Positions 8,818 to 18,828 of a stretch of DNA of 64,000 nt are shown here, piece by piece. The position numbers were made by a program, and so were the translations under genes. The stretch spans positions 19,979 to 83,978 of the forward strand of contig JAIBAX010000014.1 in the NCBI GenBank assembly GCA_019694955.1. Direction: 5' to 3'. Numbering within the stretch: the first letter of the stretch is position 1; every line of letters begins with the position of its first letter. Source of the DNA: Chitinophagales bacterium. Lineage in GTDB: Bacteria; Bacteroidota; Bacteroidia; Chitinophagales; JADIYW01. The notes below the pieces were generated by a model. That model searched no databases, was not told the DNA's origin, and saw nothing but the letters and a program-made list of their open reading frames with translations.

Positions 8818-11800
8818 TTAGTTTAAGTTTTGGAAATATTTTTCTACTAAATTCTTATAAAAAGGTTTTAAAGTCGGTGGAGCGGCTTTATACAACTCAA
8901 TTTCCGACTTCTTTTTTTTGAGGTATTCTTCGATGGAGGGAGGTATTTTTCTGGGGATATCTTTCCCTGATTCGGATTGTCGCTCGTCTTTTTGATCTTG
9001 CTGGCGTTTAGCATCATCAAAATCCAACATTTTTGTCATAATTTCCTGTTGGCGTTTGAGCATTTCTTCAGTGAGTTTTTTATTGGCAAGATCTTGTTCT
9101 GTTTTGTCCATTTGTTCCATGAGTTTGTCTACACCGGAGCCATTTTTCTCTTCTTGCGACATCGATTCTTTGAGTTTGCGGAGTGCTTCTCTGATTTCTG
9201 CTTGTTTTTGGGCGGCGTCAGCAAAGTCTTTGCCCATTTGTTTGGGTGTTTTGCCACTTTTCATTTCGCCTTGCATTTTTTTCAGCTGTTCATTGAGTTG
9301 CTTTTGCATTTGCTGAATGTCTTTCATACCAGTACCTCCCGGTTTATTGCAACTTCCGCTGCCGGGTTTTCCTTGATTCATCTGTTGTTGCATTTGTTGC
9401 AGCGATTCATCCAACATGAGGGCGAGATTATTGGCAGAAGTCATAACAAACTGCTGTGCGGAGGTGGTTCCGGCAATATTTCTGTCCTCGAGTCCTTTCA
9501 TGGTTTTTTTCATTTCTCTATCGAGTTTATGAATTTCGTCTTTTACGAAAGTTTCGATTTGAAATTGTCTTTTGCTGAGTTCAATAAGGCTGTCTTTGAT
9601 CATTTCTATGTCATCACGGAGTTTTTGTTGATCGGCCATGAGTTTTATGTACTTAGGACTTTCTGTTTGAGTGACTTTTAATTCTTTCATTAGTTTTTCC
9701 TGGTCGAAGGAGAATTTAACAAGATTTTCTAACAGCTGTCGGATTTTGTCCATGTCTTCTCCATCTTCTTGCTGGGCTGCTGCATCCATTTGAGCCTGCA
9801 TACTTTGTGCCATTTGCTTCATTTTATCAGAAGCATTTTTTTGACTTTTTCCGGCCTTGCTTTTTTCGTTATTTTGCAAATTCTCTTTGCTTTGCTGCAT
9901 TTCATTTTCTATATCCTGCGATTGTTGTTCATTCTTAGGCATGTCTAAGGGAGCACCTTGTTCTTTATTTTTTTCTTGCAATTTCTCTAGTTCCTCCTGA
10001 ATTTTATCAAATGCTTGATTAAGTTGTTCTTGTTTTTCTTTGAGTTCTTCAGTGGGTGTATTGCCTTCTTTGGTTTCTTTGCTCAACTCTTCCTGTTTTT
10101 TTGCCAGCTCTTCTAATTTATTAACCATTTCGTTCACCTTGGCTTCGAACTCTAATTTTTTAAAGAGATTTTCTAATTTTTCCAATTCTGTTTTTAAATC
10201 TTCGGCGGACATTTGGAATTCGTCTAATTTTTCAAAAGAGTTTTCCTTTTGAAATTGATTCATCAGTTCTTCCAACTTTTTGAGCATATCTTTTACTTCT
10301 TCGCTGAGCATTTCATCCATTAATTTCTCCAATTTTTCCTGCTTTTGGAGGATTTCCGGATCAAGTTCTTTGATTTTATCTTGATTGTTAAGGTTTTGCT
10401 GAAAGTCCTTTTTCATTTCTTCCAAGGCTTTGGTGAGTTGGTTATGATCTTTCAGCAGGTCTTCGATGGCTTTTTTATCTTGCCAGTCTAAGACTTTCTT
10501 ATTGAGCATTTTTTCTTTTAACTCATCTATTTTTTCAGAGAATTGATCGACCTCTTTTTGAGCATCTACCAGGTGGTCTTTTATTTCCTCATTATTTTTT
10601 TCTTCTTGTTGTTGGAGTTCTTGCTTGGTAGCTTTTTCTAGGGCATAGACAGAAGAACGTGCCATTTTTGGACCATGAACACCATCATTGTCCCAAGTTT
10701 CAAAGTAGTAAACTATTTTATCTCCCGGAGAAAGTGGTATTCGGGATGCGTCAAAAGTGTAGTCAAAATCGGCGAATGGCTGTTCTTTGCTGTACGGGAG
10801 GTTTACTTTCTTGGCACTCAGCACTTTACCTTTTTCATTTATAATATTATAGTGAAATTCAAGTCGGGAAAGCCCATAATCATCAGAAGCATTGCCAAAG
10901 AAATACATGTAATCGGTATCAGTGCTGTCTACTAGTTTTTCTACATTAATGATAGGATTTTTATCTGGTGATACCTGAACATTAAAAACTATACTGTCCA
11001 TATTTTCCATTTCCTTATTTCCAATCATGATGGCACAAGAGGCGTCTGCAAGAAATCTATGGTTATGGGAATAATGATTCTTTTTTCCGGAAGAAAGCGG
11101 GTAGATATTTTTATTCACCCGTATGTTAAAGAAATCAGTATTTTCGGTTTTAAAGTCCCAACGTATGGAAGTACCTTCGGGAACAAAGATATCGCTGGTG
11201 TTTTCTATACGTTCTGTTCCTTTTCCGGTATATGCCGGATATTGGACTATGGCAGAAACGCCTGTAATAATTGGCTTCGCTACCACCTTCACGTCGTATT
11301 GCACAGAGGGAAATCCACTTGCGAGAAAATTAAAATCAAAATCCTTTTGTACGTTATTGAAAGTATATGTGTAAATGTCATTGGTTGTCTTCGTCATGCG
11401 GTATTCTCTACCTTCTGTTTGAATGAAGACTTCTTTGGGAAGTGCTTTCCCATCTACTTTTACTTTTACTTCCAAATTTTCAAATTGCGGTATTTTGAGT
11501 TTTTTATTTTGAAGGAAAAAGTCAAAAGGTGCTTTTTTGGGAAATACTTTATTGGGGTTTACCAAACGCAGGTTGCTTTCCTTTAAAATACTTGGTGCCG
11601 CAAAGAGAATGAAAATAAGTGCTGCCAATGGAGGGAGAACATACTTTAGGTATTTCTTATTTTTCCCCAAGTCAATGGCATGGGTGAATGGCACTAATTT
11701 TATCTGGTTGATTTTCTGATGAATACTGGCTTCAATCAGGGCATGATTGCTTGCCGAATTTTCTTGTTGCTTAAGCTGAAGGATGTTGAGTAGTTTATCT

Positions 11801-12123
11801 TTTACGTCTGAGAAATGTGTGCCAATGATGGCTGCTGCTTGCTCGTGTGAGATGCTGTTTCCCAACCTAAAATAAGACAAAAGCGGTTTGCCCACCCATG
11901 CTATCAGTGAGTATAGGAATAACCCGGAGAATGTGAAGGCAATGAATTTTCTGATGCCGGTAGAAAAATAAAACTTGTACTCAGAGAGGCTAAGTAGGAG
12001 ATAAACGACTAAAATAAGTGCGGCAAAAGATAAAACGCCTCTCAACAGTTGATTCAAGTAATATTTCCTGATGAAACTGTCGATTTTAGAAATGAGCAAT
12101 TCGTAATTTGTCTTTTGATTCAT
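8818..12123 (-). CDS. DUF4175 family membrane protein with long coiled coils
   Basis: An 1101-aa protein with three N-terminal membrane segments (about residues 22-50, 56-80 and 160-180). A beta-rich region of roughly 200-480 follows, then a very long Lys/Glu/Gln/Met-rich coiled-coil stretch (about 490-1060), rich in QQMQKQLN-like and EELxKLxE-like repeats. I recognise it as DUF4175, a family restricted to Bacteroidota and some other Gram-negative lineages; the function is not established. The topology suggests an inner-membrane anchor with a long rod on one side. It is probably first in the DUF4175 - ATPase - ybeY operon. Confidence 0.8.
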   Translation of the reverse strand: MNQKTNYELLISKIDSFIRKYYLNQLLRGVLSFAALILVVYLLLSLSEYKFYFSTGIRKFIAFTFSGLFLYSLIAWVGKPLLSYFRLGNSISHEQAAAIIGTHFSDVKDKLLNILQLKQQENSASNHALIEASIHQKINQIKLVPFTHAIDLGKNKKYLKYVLPPLAALIFILFAAPSILKESNLRLVNPNKVFPKKAPFDFFLQNKKLKIPQFENLEVKVKVDGKALPKEVFIQTEGREYRMTKTTNDIYTYTFNNVQKDFDFNFLASGFPSVQYDVKVVAKPIITGVSAIVQYPAYTGKGTERIENTSDIFVPEGTSIRWDFKTENTDFFNIRVNKNIYPLSSGKKNHYSHNHRFLADASCAIMIGNKEMENMDSIVFNVQVSPDKNPIINVEKLVDSTDTDYMYFFGNASDDYGLSRLEFHYNIINEKGKVLSAKKVNLPYSKEQPFADFDYTFDASRIPLSPGDKIVYYFETWDNDGVHGPKMARSSVYALEKATKQELQQQEEKNNEEIKDHLVDAQKEVDQFSEKIDELKEKMLNKKVLDWQDKKAIEDLLKDHNQLTKALEEMKKDFQQNLNNQDKIKELDPEILQKQEKLEKLMDEMLSEEVKDMLKKLEELMNQFQKENSFEKLDEFQMSAEDLKTELEKLENLFKKLEFEAKVNEMVNKLEELAKKQEELSKETKEGNTPTEELKEKQEQLNQAFDKIQEELEKLQEKNKEQGAPLDMPKNEQQSQDIENEMQQSKENLQNNEKSKAGKSQKNASDKMKQMAQSMQAQMDAAAQQEDGEDMDKIRQLLENLVKFSFDQEKLMKELKVTQTESPKYIKLMADQQKLRDDIEMIKDSLIELSKRQFQIETFVKDEIHKLDREMKKTMKGLEDRNIAGTTSAQQFVMTSANNLALMLDESLQQMQQQMNQGKPGSGSCNKPGGTGMKDIQQMQKQLNEQLKKMQGEMKSGKTPKQMGKDFADAAQKQAEIREALRKLKESMSQEEKNGSGVDKLMEQMDKTEQDLANKKLTEEMLKRQQEIMTKMLDFDDAKRQQDQKDERQSESGKDIPRKIPPSIEEYLKKKKSEIELYKAAPPTLKPFYKNLVEKYFQNLN

Positions 12124-12188
12124 ATGAAGCGAAAATCACCTATTTTAATGTTAAAGTCAATTGTTTTAAGTTAAAAAATGAAAACCCA

Positions 12189-13913
12189 TTACAAAGGTTT
12201 TTTAAAGGCACGTCTAAAATCTCTATGTTCGATGGCATTTTGAGGACATCCCATTAGGTTGGGTTGTAAAAGTCTGTAGTCAATGTCATACGTTATAGGA
12301 AGTACTACCGCATCATCAATAACGATTTGGTCGGCTTTGGCATAATATTCATTTCTTAATTTCTCGTCGCTTGTTTCTAATGCCAGTTGAAACCATTTAT
12401 CGAATTCAGGATTTTTATACCTGAAAGAGTTGATATAAGTTTTTGTTTTGATATCAGCAGGGACATGTCTGCTATCAAACAAATTCAGGAAATTCTCTGG
12501 ATCCGGATAATCGGCAATCCATCCCAATCGCCAGAAATCGCATTTAGCGGCTTCAATAGATTCAGAATGTTGCGCCCAAGGAACGGTAACAATATCAATA
12601 GGGATATTCAGCGTTTCTTCAATCATTTTTTTGATGGCTTCGGCTACTTGCCCATTTCTGCCACCACCGCTGTTGATTTGTAGGGTCACTTTCGGAAACC
12701 CTTGTCCTTTTGGGAATCCTGCTTCTGCCAACAGTGCTTGTGCTTTTGCGGGATCAAAAGTATATCCTTTAACTTTAGTAGCATCATAAGAGCCACAGCC
12801 CGGAGGAACTATGCCATATTTAGCAGGCACTCCGGAGCCTTTATAGGTGAATGTGGCAATTTTATCTCTGTCAACGGCATAACAGAAAGCCTGGCGCACT
12901 TTTTTATCGTTAAAGATTTTACCCGGGTGCAGAAATCCATAAAATTGTATCGTCATAGAGTTCTTGTATTGAAGTTGAAAGTTGGCATAGTCTGGTTTTA
13001 ATTTGTTTTGATTGTCGACTACTTCTTCTTTCATTTCTAAGGGCAACCTATAAACAAGGTCTATATCGCCTTTTTTGAAAGCGGCTAATTCTGTTTTCTT
13101 TTCTTTGAGGAAGGTAATTTTAATGAAATCAAGATAAGGGATTTGGTTGCCAAACTCATCTTTTTCCCAATAGTTGGGATTTTTTTCTAAAAATACCACC
13201 TGATTATCCTGAACGGATTTTATTTTAAAAGGACCTGTTCCTACAGTTTTTATACGCATTTCCGAGCCATATTTTTCATATGCTTCCTTGGCATAAATGG
13301 CTGTTTGGGGTAAAGCAAGTCTGTCGATGAACACAGAAAAAGGTCTGATGAGGTTGATTTCGATGGTATAATCATCTATAACTTTGATACCGCTTACGCC
13401 ACTATTGTCCTTAGGGTTTTTTCCGGTAGCATCATTGTACTCATTTGCACCTACCACTAGGTCTTTAAAAATCCAGAATGCCTGAATATCTGCGGGTCTG
13501 TTATAACAAAGCAGGTCGAAGCAGAATTTTACGTCGTGGGCATTCATTTCCCGACCTTTTCCATCCGGAAAGCACGGGTCGTCATGGAATTTTACACCTT
13601 TTCTGAGGTGGAAAACGAATTTTTTACCATTGTCCAACACTTCCCATTTTTCTGCCAAGCAAGGTTCGATGGCTAGTGTTGAGACATTAAATTTTACTAA
13701 TCCTTCATAAATATTGTTCACAATACGCTGTCCAGTAACTTCAGTGATATTCGGAGGGAATAAGCTTTTTAAATACTCTTCTTCATTCAATCGCAGTGAG
13801 CCACCTAGATACACACCTCCTTTACCTTCTTTTGTAGCATTGGAAGATTGTTTTTTGGAACCACACGAAGAAAGCGCTAATAGAGCGAACAGATAAATAA
13901 TGATTTTATTCAT
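12189..13913 (-). CDS. ABC transporter solute-binding lipoprotein (peptide/nickel class)
   Basis: A 574-aa SBP_bac_5 family protein that binds peptides or similar solutes for an ABC importer. The lipobox LALSSCGS gives lipidation at Cys17. The body has the usual start EYLKSLFPPNITEVTGQRIVNNIYEGLV, the conserved LRKGVKFHD (around 105) and ATTKVKGYTFDPAKAQALLAEAGFP-type segments. No permease or ATPase genes are adjacent, so it is an orphan binding protein here. Its own -7 box lies just upstream, and exonuclease III is the next gene upstream. Confidence 0.87.
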   Translation of the reverse strand: MNKIIIYLFALLALSSCGSKKQSSNATKEGKGGVYLGGSLRLNEEEYLKSLFPPNITEVTGQRIVNNIYEGLVKFNVSTLAIEPCLAEKWEVLDNGKKFVFHLRKGVKFHDDPCFPDGKGREMNAHDVKFCFDLLCYNRPADIQAFWIFKDLVVGANEYNDATGKNPKDNSGVSGIKVIDDYTIEINLIRPFSVFIDRLALPQTAIYAKEAYEKYGSEMRIKTVGTGPFKIKSVQDNQVVFLEKNPNYWEKDEFGNQIPYLDFIKITFLKEKKTELAAFKKGDIDLVYRLPLEMKEEVVDNQNKLKPDYANFQLQYKNSMTIQFYGFLHPGKIFNDKKVRQAFCYAVDRDKIATFTYKGSGVPAKYGIVPPGCGSYDATKVKGYTFDPAKAQALLAEAGFPKGQGFPKVTLQINSGGGRNGQVAEAIKKMIEETLNIPIDIVTVPWAQHSESIEAAKCDFWRLGWIADYPDPENFLNLFDSRHVPADIKTKTYINSFRYKNPEFDKWFQLALETSDEKLRNEYYAKADQIVIDDAVVLPITYDIDYRLLQPNLMGCPQNAIEHRDFRRAFKKPL

Positions 13914-13929
13914 AGTAAATTGTTTAATA

Positions 13930-13937
13930 CAAATGTA
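13930..13937 (-). promoter_or_regulatory. Putative -7 box for the solute-binding lipoprotein
   Basis: TACATTTG on the minus strand fits TAnnTTTG. It predicts a very short leader of about 10 nt before the ATG at 13913. Confidence 0.4.
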
Positions 13938-13956
13938 TGATTAATAATTAAAAATT

Positions 13957-13983
13957 CATGAGCCTTCATGCAAGGATGCTTGC
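13957..13983 (-). terminator. Tandem small hairpins after exonuclease III
   Basis: On the minus strand, immediately after the xth stop, GCAAG-CATC-CTTGC and CATGA-AGGC-TCATG form two adjacent 5-bp stems followed by AATTTTTAATT. They are weak but correctly placed to end xth transcription. Confidence 0.3.
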
Positions 13984-13984
13984 G

Positions 13985-14761
13985 TTAGATGCTTAATTCA
14001 AGATAAACAGGACAATGGTCTGAATGTTTAGCATCCGGAAGAATGGCGGCATCTACAATATTGTCTTTTAAGTTTTCTGAGACAGCATGGTAGTCGATGC
14101 GCCAACCTTTGTTTTTATCTCTGGAATTAAAGCGGTAACTCCACCAAGAGTAATGGTGCGGGTCAGGATTGATATGCCTAAAGGTGTCAATGAATCCACT
14201 ATTAAAGAAATCCGTCATCCACTCCCGTTCTTCGGGGAGGAAGCCGGAGTTTTTCTTGTTGCCTTTTGGGTCGTGGATATCAATTTCCTTGTGGCAAATA
14301 TTGTAATCTCCACACACCAAAAGGTTGCCAAGTGTATATTTCTTTTGATTAATCCATGGAAGGTAATCACCAAGGAATTCCATCTTCACAGCTTGCCTTT
14401 CTTCACCGCTGGAGCCGCTGGGGAAATAGGTGTTAATAATTGTTAAAGCGCCAATTTTAGCTTCCAAAACACGCCCTTCTTTATCATACTTTGGGATGCC
14501 CATTCCAAAATGAACGGCATCGAGTGGAATTCTGGAGATAATCCCTACGCCACTATATCCTTTTTTTTCAGCCGAATTCCATGCGTGGTATACATAGCCC
14601 AAATCTTCGAATATTTCTACGGGAATATCTGCACGGTCTGCTTTTATTTCTTGAAAAAGATACACGTCATAAGCAGTTGCTTTAATCCAATCTGCCAAAC
14701 CTTTGGTTAGTGCAGAGCGGATACCGTTTAAATTATAGCTAATTATTTTTAATTGTGGCAT
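13985..14761 (-). CDS. xth: Exodeoxyribonuclease III (AP endonuclease)
   Basis: A 258-aa Xth/ExoA-type enzyme cutting DNA at abasic sites and trimming 3' ends in base-excision repair. Catalytic landmarks: YNLNGIRSA near the start, QEIKAD (metal-binding Glu), GDYNICHKEIDIHDPK (Asp and Asn), GWRIDYHAVS, and the terminal SDHCPVYLEL with the catalytic Asp-His pair. Length and order match the family. It is divergent from the DUF5686 gene, and a minus-strand -7 box lies 40 bp upstream. Confidence 0.95.
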   Translation of the reverse strand: MPQLKIISYNLNGIRSALTKGLADWIKATAYDVYLFQEIKADRADIPVEIFEDLGYVYHAWNSAEKKGYSGVGIISRIPLDAVHFGMGIPKYDKEGRVLEAKIGALTIINTYFPSGSSGEERQAVKMEFLGDYLPWINQKKYTLGNLLVCGDYNICHKEIDIHDPKGNKKNSGFLPEEREWMTDFFNSGFIDTFRHINPDPHHYSWWSYRFNSRDKNKGWRIDYHAVSENLKDNIVDAAILPDAKHSDHCPVYLELSI

Positions 14762-14800
14762 TGTAATTGTCAGATTTTCTTAAATTTATCACTTTGCGGA

Positions 14801-14808
14801 CAAAAATA
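14801..14808 (-). promoter_or_regulatory. Putative -7 box of xth
   Basis: TATTTTTG on the minus strand matches TAnnTTTG. The predicted start near 14795 leaves a leader of about 33 nt. Confidence 0.4.
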
Positions 14809-14833
14809 CATTTTTCCTGCAAGCTTTTATCAA

Positions 14834-17314
14834 ATGAAATTACTAAAGGTACTGTTTTTGTGGACGATGGCAATGGTTATTTATGGAAACATAAATGGTC
14901 AGACGACAAGTATTTCGGGAATTGTTAAAGATAGCAAAACCGGTGAACCAATCTCATATGCTACCGTTTTTGTAAAGAATTCCGGTTATGGAACCACCTG
15001 TGATTCGGTAGGATATTATTCTTTACAATTGCCAGCAAAATATGATACGCTGACAGCCACTTTTATTGGGTATGATGATAAAATGATGGCGATACCAAAA
15101 GGCATGAGCAAAACCCTGAATTTTGAACTAGAAGAATCATCATCAACATTGGGCGAAGTGGTTATTTTTGGCGATAAGCTTCCATTAGAGGAAATTATTC
15201 TCAGAAATATCCTAAAAAATAAGGAACGAAACAATAAAGACAATTTTCCGAATTATCAGTATGAGATTTACAACAAAGTAGAAATAGATTTAAAGAATCT
15301 GGAGTCCAAGTTGTTGGATGTTCGATTTCTGAAGCCTTTTTCTTTTGTTTTAGAAAATGTAGACAGTACTTCGGAAGAGGCTCCTTTTCTTCCATTGTTT
15401 TTGACAGAGTCGCTTTCAGATTACTATTATAAGAGCAACCCGAAAAAGAAACGTGAGGTTATTAAAGCTTCGAAAATTAGTGGTGTACAAAATGATTATG
15501 TCTCTCAATATTTGGGGAATATGTACACGGAGTTTAATATTTATGACAATTTCATTGGCGTGATGCTCAAAGAATTTGTCAGCCCAATTGCGAATAGCTG
15601 TCGTTTTTTCTATGATTATCGAGTGGTAGATACGGTCTATACGGCTACGGGTACATTCTACCGCTTAGGTTTTGAACCGAAGACAAAGTCGGATAATACC
15701 TTTTCCGGAGACTTGTTAGTGGATGACCACAATTTTGCACTCAAAGAGATACGGTTGAAAATGGCAGACCATGTTAATATCAACTTTGTAAAGAGGATTG
15801 AGATTGTACAAAATTTTACCACTATCGATGATTCACTAACGCTGGTATCGGACGAGAAGACCATGATCGAATTTGCTCCTTTGGAGAAATTGCCCGCCAT
15901 AATTGGTCGAAAAAGCACTTCTTACAAGGATTTTAAAATCAACCAACCTGAAATCAATGACAAGATAGAAACATTAAAAGATGAAGTAACCATCATTAAA
16001 GGAGGCAGTGAGTACGGCGAGACATATTGGGATAGTGCCAGACATGTAGGGTTAAGTAAAAATGAAAACAATATCTATCATTTGATAGATACAGTAAAAT
16101 CGACCCCGGCGTATAAGAAGTATTCCAATATCTTGTATCTTTTATCTACAGGATATGGTCATGTAGGGAAGATAGACTTAGGTTCTATATACAACCTTAT
16201 TGTCAATAATCCATATGATGGATGGAAATTCAATGTGGGCATGCGAACGAATTATAAGTTCAATGAGTATTTGCAATTTCAAGGAAATATAGGGTACGGA
16301 ATTAAATCAAAATTAGTTGTAGGGAGTGCCGGTGTAGATTGGATATTTAAGAAAGCGCATCGACAAATATTAGGTGCATCTTATTTGCATGATGTAAAGG
16401 CGCAAACCGCCTCTACGGATATTGCCCCTTCCGATAATATACTCACTCGGTTGGTTCGCAGGAAAGTGCCTTTCAAACTTATGCTACTGGATCAGGCAAA
16501 ACTATATTATGAGCGGGAATGGAAACCCGGTATATCTTCGAGATTGACCCTGCAAAATAGAAGGATTGAGCCTTTGCTGTCATTGCCATTAAAGTTCTTA
16601 CAATACAAAGAGCAGGAAATGAGCTATGATACGATTACCAAAATCAACCAATCAGAACTGGTGTTAAATCTTAGGTTTGCACCCAAAGAACGTTACCTGT
16701 CCGATAATTTGTTTCGACCAAGCTTGGGAACAACTTTGCCGATTGTAGAAGTGGAATATGCTTACGGAATCAAGAACCTATTTAAGAGCAATTTTTCGTA
16801 TCATAAAATATCCTTGTCCATTGGTGATGAGTTTGCCGTCAATCCTATCGGAAATATGCGTTATAAACTTTGGGGTGGAAAGGTCTTTGGTACGGTGCCT
16901 TCGCTATTAAGTTTTATTCCGGATGGCAATGAAACGTTTTTCTATAATAATGGAAAACAAACCTTCAATCTGATGAATGAGTATGAGTTTTATGCAGACA
17001 GCTGGATTGCATTGACATTAGAGCATCACTTTGATGGATTTTTCCTCAACAGAATTCCTGGAATCAGGAAGTTGAAATGGAGAGAGGTGATAGAAACAAA
17101 AATGGTTTGGGGTAGAAATTCCTCTGCAAATCAATTTGCCAACCAAGAAAGTGCTATGTATTCATTTGGCAAAGCGCCTTATATGGAAGTAGGTTTTGGT
17201 ATTGAGAACATTTTTAAATTTTTTAGAATGGATTTTCTCTGGAGGACAACCTATAGAGATCATCCAAACACACCTAATTTTGGTGCTATGCTTGGCATGG
17301 ATTTTAGGTTATAA
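14834..17314 (+). CDS. DUF5686 / carboxypeptidase-regulatory-like outer membrane protein
   Basis: An 826-aa protein starting at ATG 14834, where MKLLKVLFLWTMAMVIYGNINGQ makes a good signal peptide; the open frame upstream of this is not coding. Residues about 25-110 form a carboxypeptidase-regulatory-like beta-sandwich (TSISGIVKDSKTGEPISYATV), as at the N-terminus of SusC-type proteins. The remainder is DUF5686, with a beta-barrel-like C-terminus ending in GAMLGMDFRL. It is probably an outer-membrane protein; the cargo is unknown. A plus-strand promoter is not obvious. Confidence 0.8.
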   Translation: MKLLKVLFLWTMAMVIYGNINGQTTSISGIVKDSKTGEPISYATVFVKNSGYGTTCDSVGYYSLQLPAKYDTLTATFIGYDDKMMAIPKGMSKTLNFELEESSSTLGEVVIFGDKLPLEEIILRNILKNKERNNKDNFPNYQYEIYNKVEIDLKNLESKLLDVRFLKPFSFVLENVDSTSEEAPFLPLFLTESLSDYYYKSNPKKKREVIKASKISGVQNDYVSQYLGNMYTEFNIYDNFIGVMLKEFVSPIANSCRFFYDYRVVDTVYTATGTFYRLGFEPKTKSDNTFSGDLLVDDHNFALKEIRLKMADHVNINFVKRIEIVQNFTTIDDSLTLVSDEKTMIEFAPLEKLPAIIGRKSTSYKDFKINQPEINDKIETLKDEVTIIKGGSEYGETYWDSARHVGLSKNENNIYHLIDTVKSTPAYKKYSNILYLLSTGYGHVGKIDLGSIYNLIVNNPYDGWKFNVGMRTNYKFNEYLQFQGNIGYGIKSKLVVGSAGVDWIFKKAHRQILGASYLHDVKAQTASTDIAPSDNILTRLVRRKVPFKLMLLDQAKLYYEREWKPGISSRLTLQNRRIEPLLSLPLKFLQYKEQEMSYDTITKINQSELVLNLRFAPKERYLSDNLFRPSLGTTLPIVEVEYAYGIKNLFKSNFSYHKISLSIGDEFAVNPIGNMRYKLWGGKVFGTVPSLLSFIPDGNETFFYNNGKQTFNLMNEYEFYADSWIALTLEHHFDGFFLNRIPGIRKLKWREVIETKMVWGRNSSANQFANQESAMYSFGKAPYMEVGFGIENIFKFFRMDFLWRTTYRDHPNTPNFGAMLGMDFRL

Positions 17315-17387
17315 TTTCTTAAATAAACAATTGTGAGTTTAATAAGTTAACAATAATAGTCAAATTTGTATCGTAAAGTTGCATCAC

Positions 17388-18143
17388 ATGCCGGAAGTCA
17401 GAACAAAAAATAGGTTTAAATACATAGAACAAGGAAAAGGAGCACCTATTCTGATGTTGCATGGTTTGTTCGGCAGTTTGGCAAATTTTGAACATGTGAT
17501 GGCAAAATTTGCTTCCAATTACCATACTATTGTTCCGATACTGCCCTTATATGATTTGCCCATTCGAGCGTCGACAGTTGATGGATTGGTGGAATACTTG
17601 ACTGAATTTATTGATTTCTTTGGCTTTGAAAAAGTACATTTAATAGGAAATAGCCTAGGTGGGCATGTTGCACTTGTGTACACGTTGAATCAACCACAAA
17701 AGGTTTCATCCATTACCCTTACCGGAAGTTCCGGATTATTTGAGAAGGCATTTGGAGATACCATGCCGAAGCGTGGCGATTACGAATACCTCAAAGAGAA
17801 GACGGAACAAACTTTCTATGACCCCAAGATTGCCACCAAAGAATTGGTAGACGATGTTTATGAAACCATCATGGATAGAGAAAAAGCTATACGAGTGGTG
17901 ACAATGGCAAAATCTGCTGTCAGACATAATCTTTCAGTAGAACTTAACCAAATTACTTGCCCAACCTTATTGATTTGGGGTAAAAATGACAACATCACAC
18001 CGCCATTTGTTGGCGAGGAGTTTAAAAGACTCATTCCGCATGCGGAGCTTTTTTTTATAGATAAATGTGGTCATGCACCCATGATGGAATGTCCGGAAGA
18101 ATTTAACACGATTTTAGGCAAATTTTTAACAGCGCTGAAATGA
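17388..18143 (+). CDS. Alpha/beta hydrolase
   Basis: A 251-aa alpha/beta-hydrolase-fold protein. The oxyanion segment LHGLFGS lies near residue 25, the nucleophile elbow GNSLGGH near 91, an acid in GKNDNITPP near 203 and the catalytic His in DKCGHAPMMECPEEF near 230, so the Ser-Asp-His triad is complete. The ATG at 17388 was chosen; a TTG at 17379 would add three residues. The stop overlaps the next start as ATGA, so it is translationally coupled to the CBS-domain gene. The substrate is unknown. Confidence 0.85.
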   Translation: MPEVRTKNRFKYIEQGKGAPILMLHGLFGSLANFEHVMAKFASNYHTIVPILPLYDLPIRASTVDGLVEYLTEFIDFFGFEKVHLIGNSLGGHVALVYTLNQPQKVSSITLTGSSGLFEKAFGDTMPKRGDYEYLKEKTEQTFYDPKIATKELVDDVYETIMDREKAIRVVTMAKSAVRHNLSVELNQITCPTLLIWGKNDNITPPFVGEEFKRLIPHAELFFIDKCGHAPMMECPEEFNTILGKFLTALK

Positions 18144-18802
18144 TAGCAGTAGAACTTATAGATAATAACGTACCCTATCTGAAAAGTTCAGACAAAGTGT
18201 TTTTTGCTATAAACCTAATGCAGGAAAGAGGTTTAAGATGCTTGCCAGTGCTGGAAGATGGTGTGTATGTGGGCATGGCAACAGAGGAAATCCTGTTGGA
18301 AATGGATGATGAAGCCACAATAGCATCTCTGACATTGGAATACCCTGACTTTATTGTTGCAGAAGGAGAACATTTATTATTTCTCTTAAAAGAAATGGCA
18401 TCCTACCAAGTTGAACTAATACCTGTTAAATCTGTTTATGACAATGCTTATCTCGGCGTAATAAGCGCAGCACAAATTGTCAACTTCCTGCAAAAAAATA
18501 TGGCCATTTTACAAGAGGGCGGTGTTTTAGTGCTACAAATGCAACCCAAAGACTACTCTTTATCTGAGATTGCCCGTATTGTAGAGTCTAATGGAGCGCA
18601 TATTGTTTTTTGTTATCTGGGTAGTGCTGCCGACAAAGGGAAAGTGCAATGCACCCTGAAAATTGACATGACAGATTTGTCCGGAATCTTACAGAGTTTC
18701 GAACGCTACCACTATGAAGTGGTGTCCACCTTTCATCAGTCTATAAACGAAGCGTCTTTAAAACAACGATTGGATTCTTTGCTTCATTATTTGAATGTAT
18801 AA
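18140..18802 (+). CDS. CBS-domain protein with C-terminal ACT-like domain
   Basis: A 220-aa protein with two CBS repeats (about 1-60 and 70-130), recognised by KVFFAINLMQERGLRCLPVLEDGVYVG and the second-repeat segment VELIPVKSVYDNAYLGVIS. About 80 residues of ACT-like character follow (VLVLQMQPKDYSLSEIARIV). This is an AcuB-like layout, suggesting a nucleotide sensor. The start overlaps the hydrolase stop by 4 bp. The target is unknown. Confidence 0.8.
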   Translation: MIAVELIDNNVPYLKSSDKVFFAINLMQERGLRCLPVLEDGVYVGMATEEILLEMDDEATIASLTLEYPDFIVAEGEHLLFLLKEMASYQVELIPVKSVYDNAYLGVISAAQIVNFLQKNMAILQEGGVLVLQMQPKDYSLSEIARIVESNGAHIVFCYLGSAADKGKVQCTLKIDMTDLSGILQSFERYHYEVVSTFHQSINEASLKQRLDSLLHYLNV

Positions 18803-18828
18803 ATTTCGCTATACTTTTCTTTACATTT

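Noticed and set aside
8977..9681. 234-codon plus-strand open frame
   Set aside because: It is antisense to the coiled-coil part of DUF4175; its Phe/Leu-rich translation is the mirror of a Lys/Glu-rich coding strand.
14753..14833. N-terminal extension of the DUF5686 gene
   Set aside because: It would overlap xth and precede a clear signal peptide at 14834; the extension lacks coding character.
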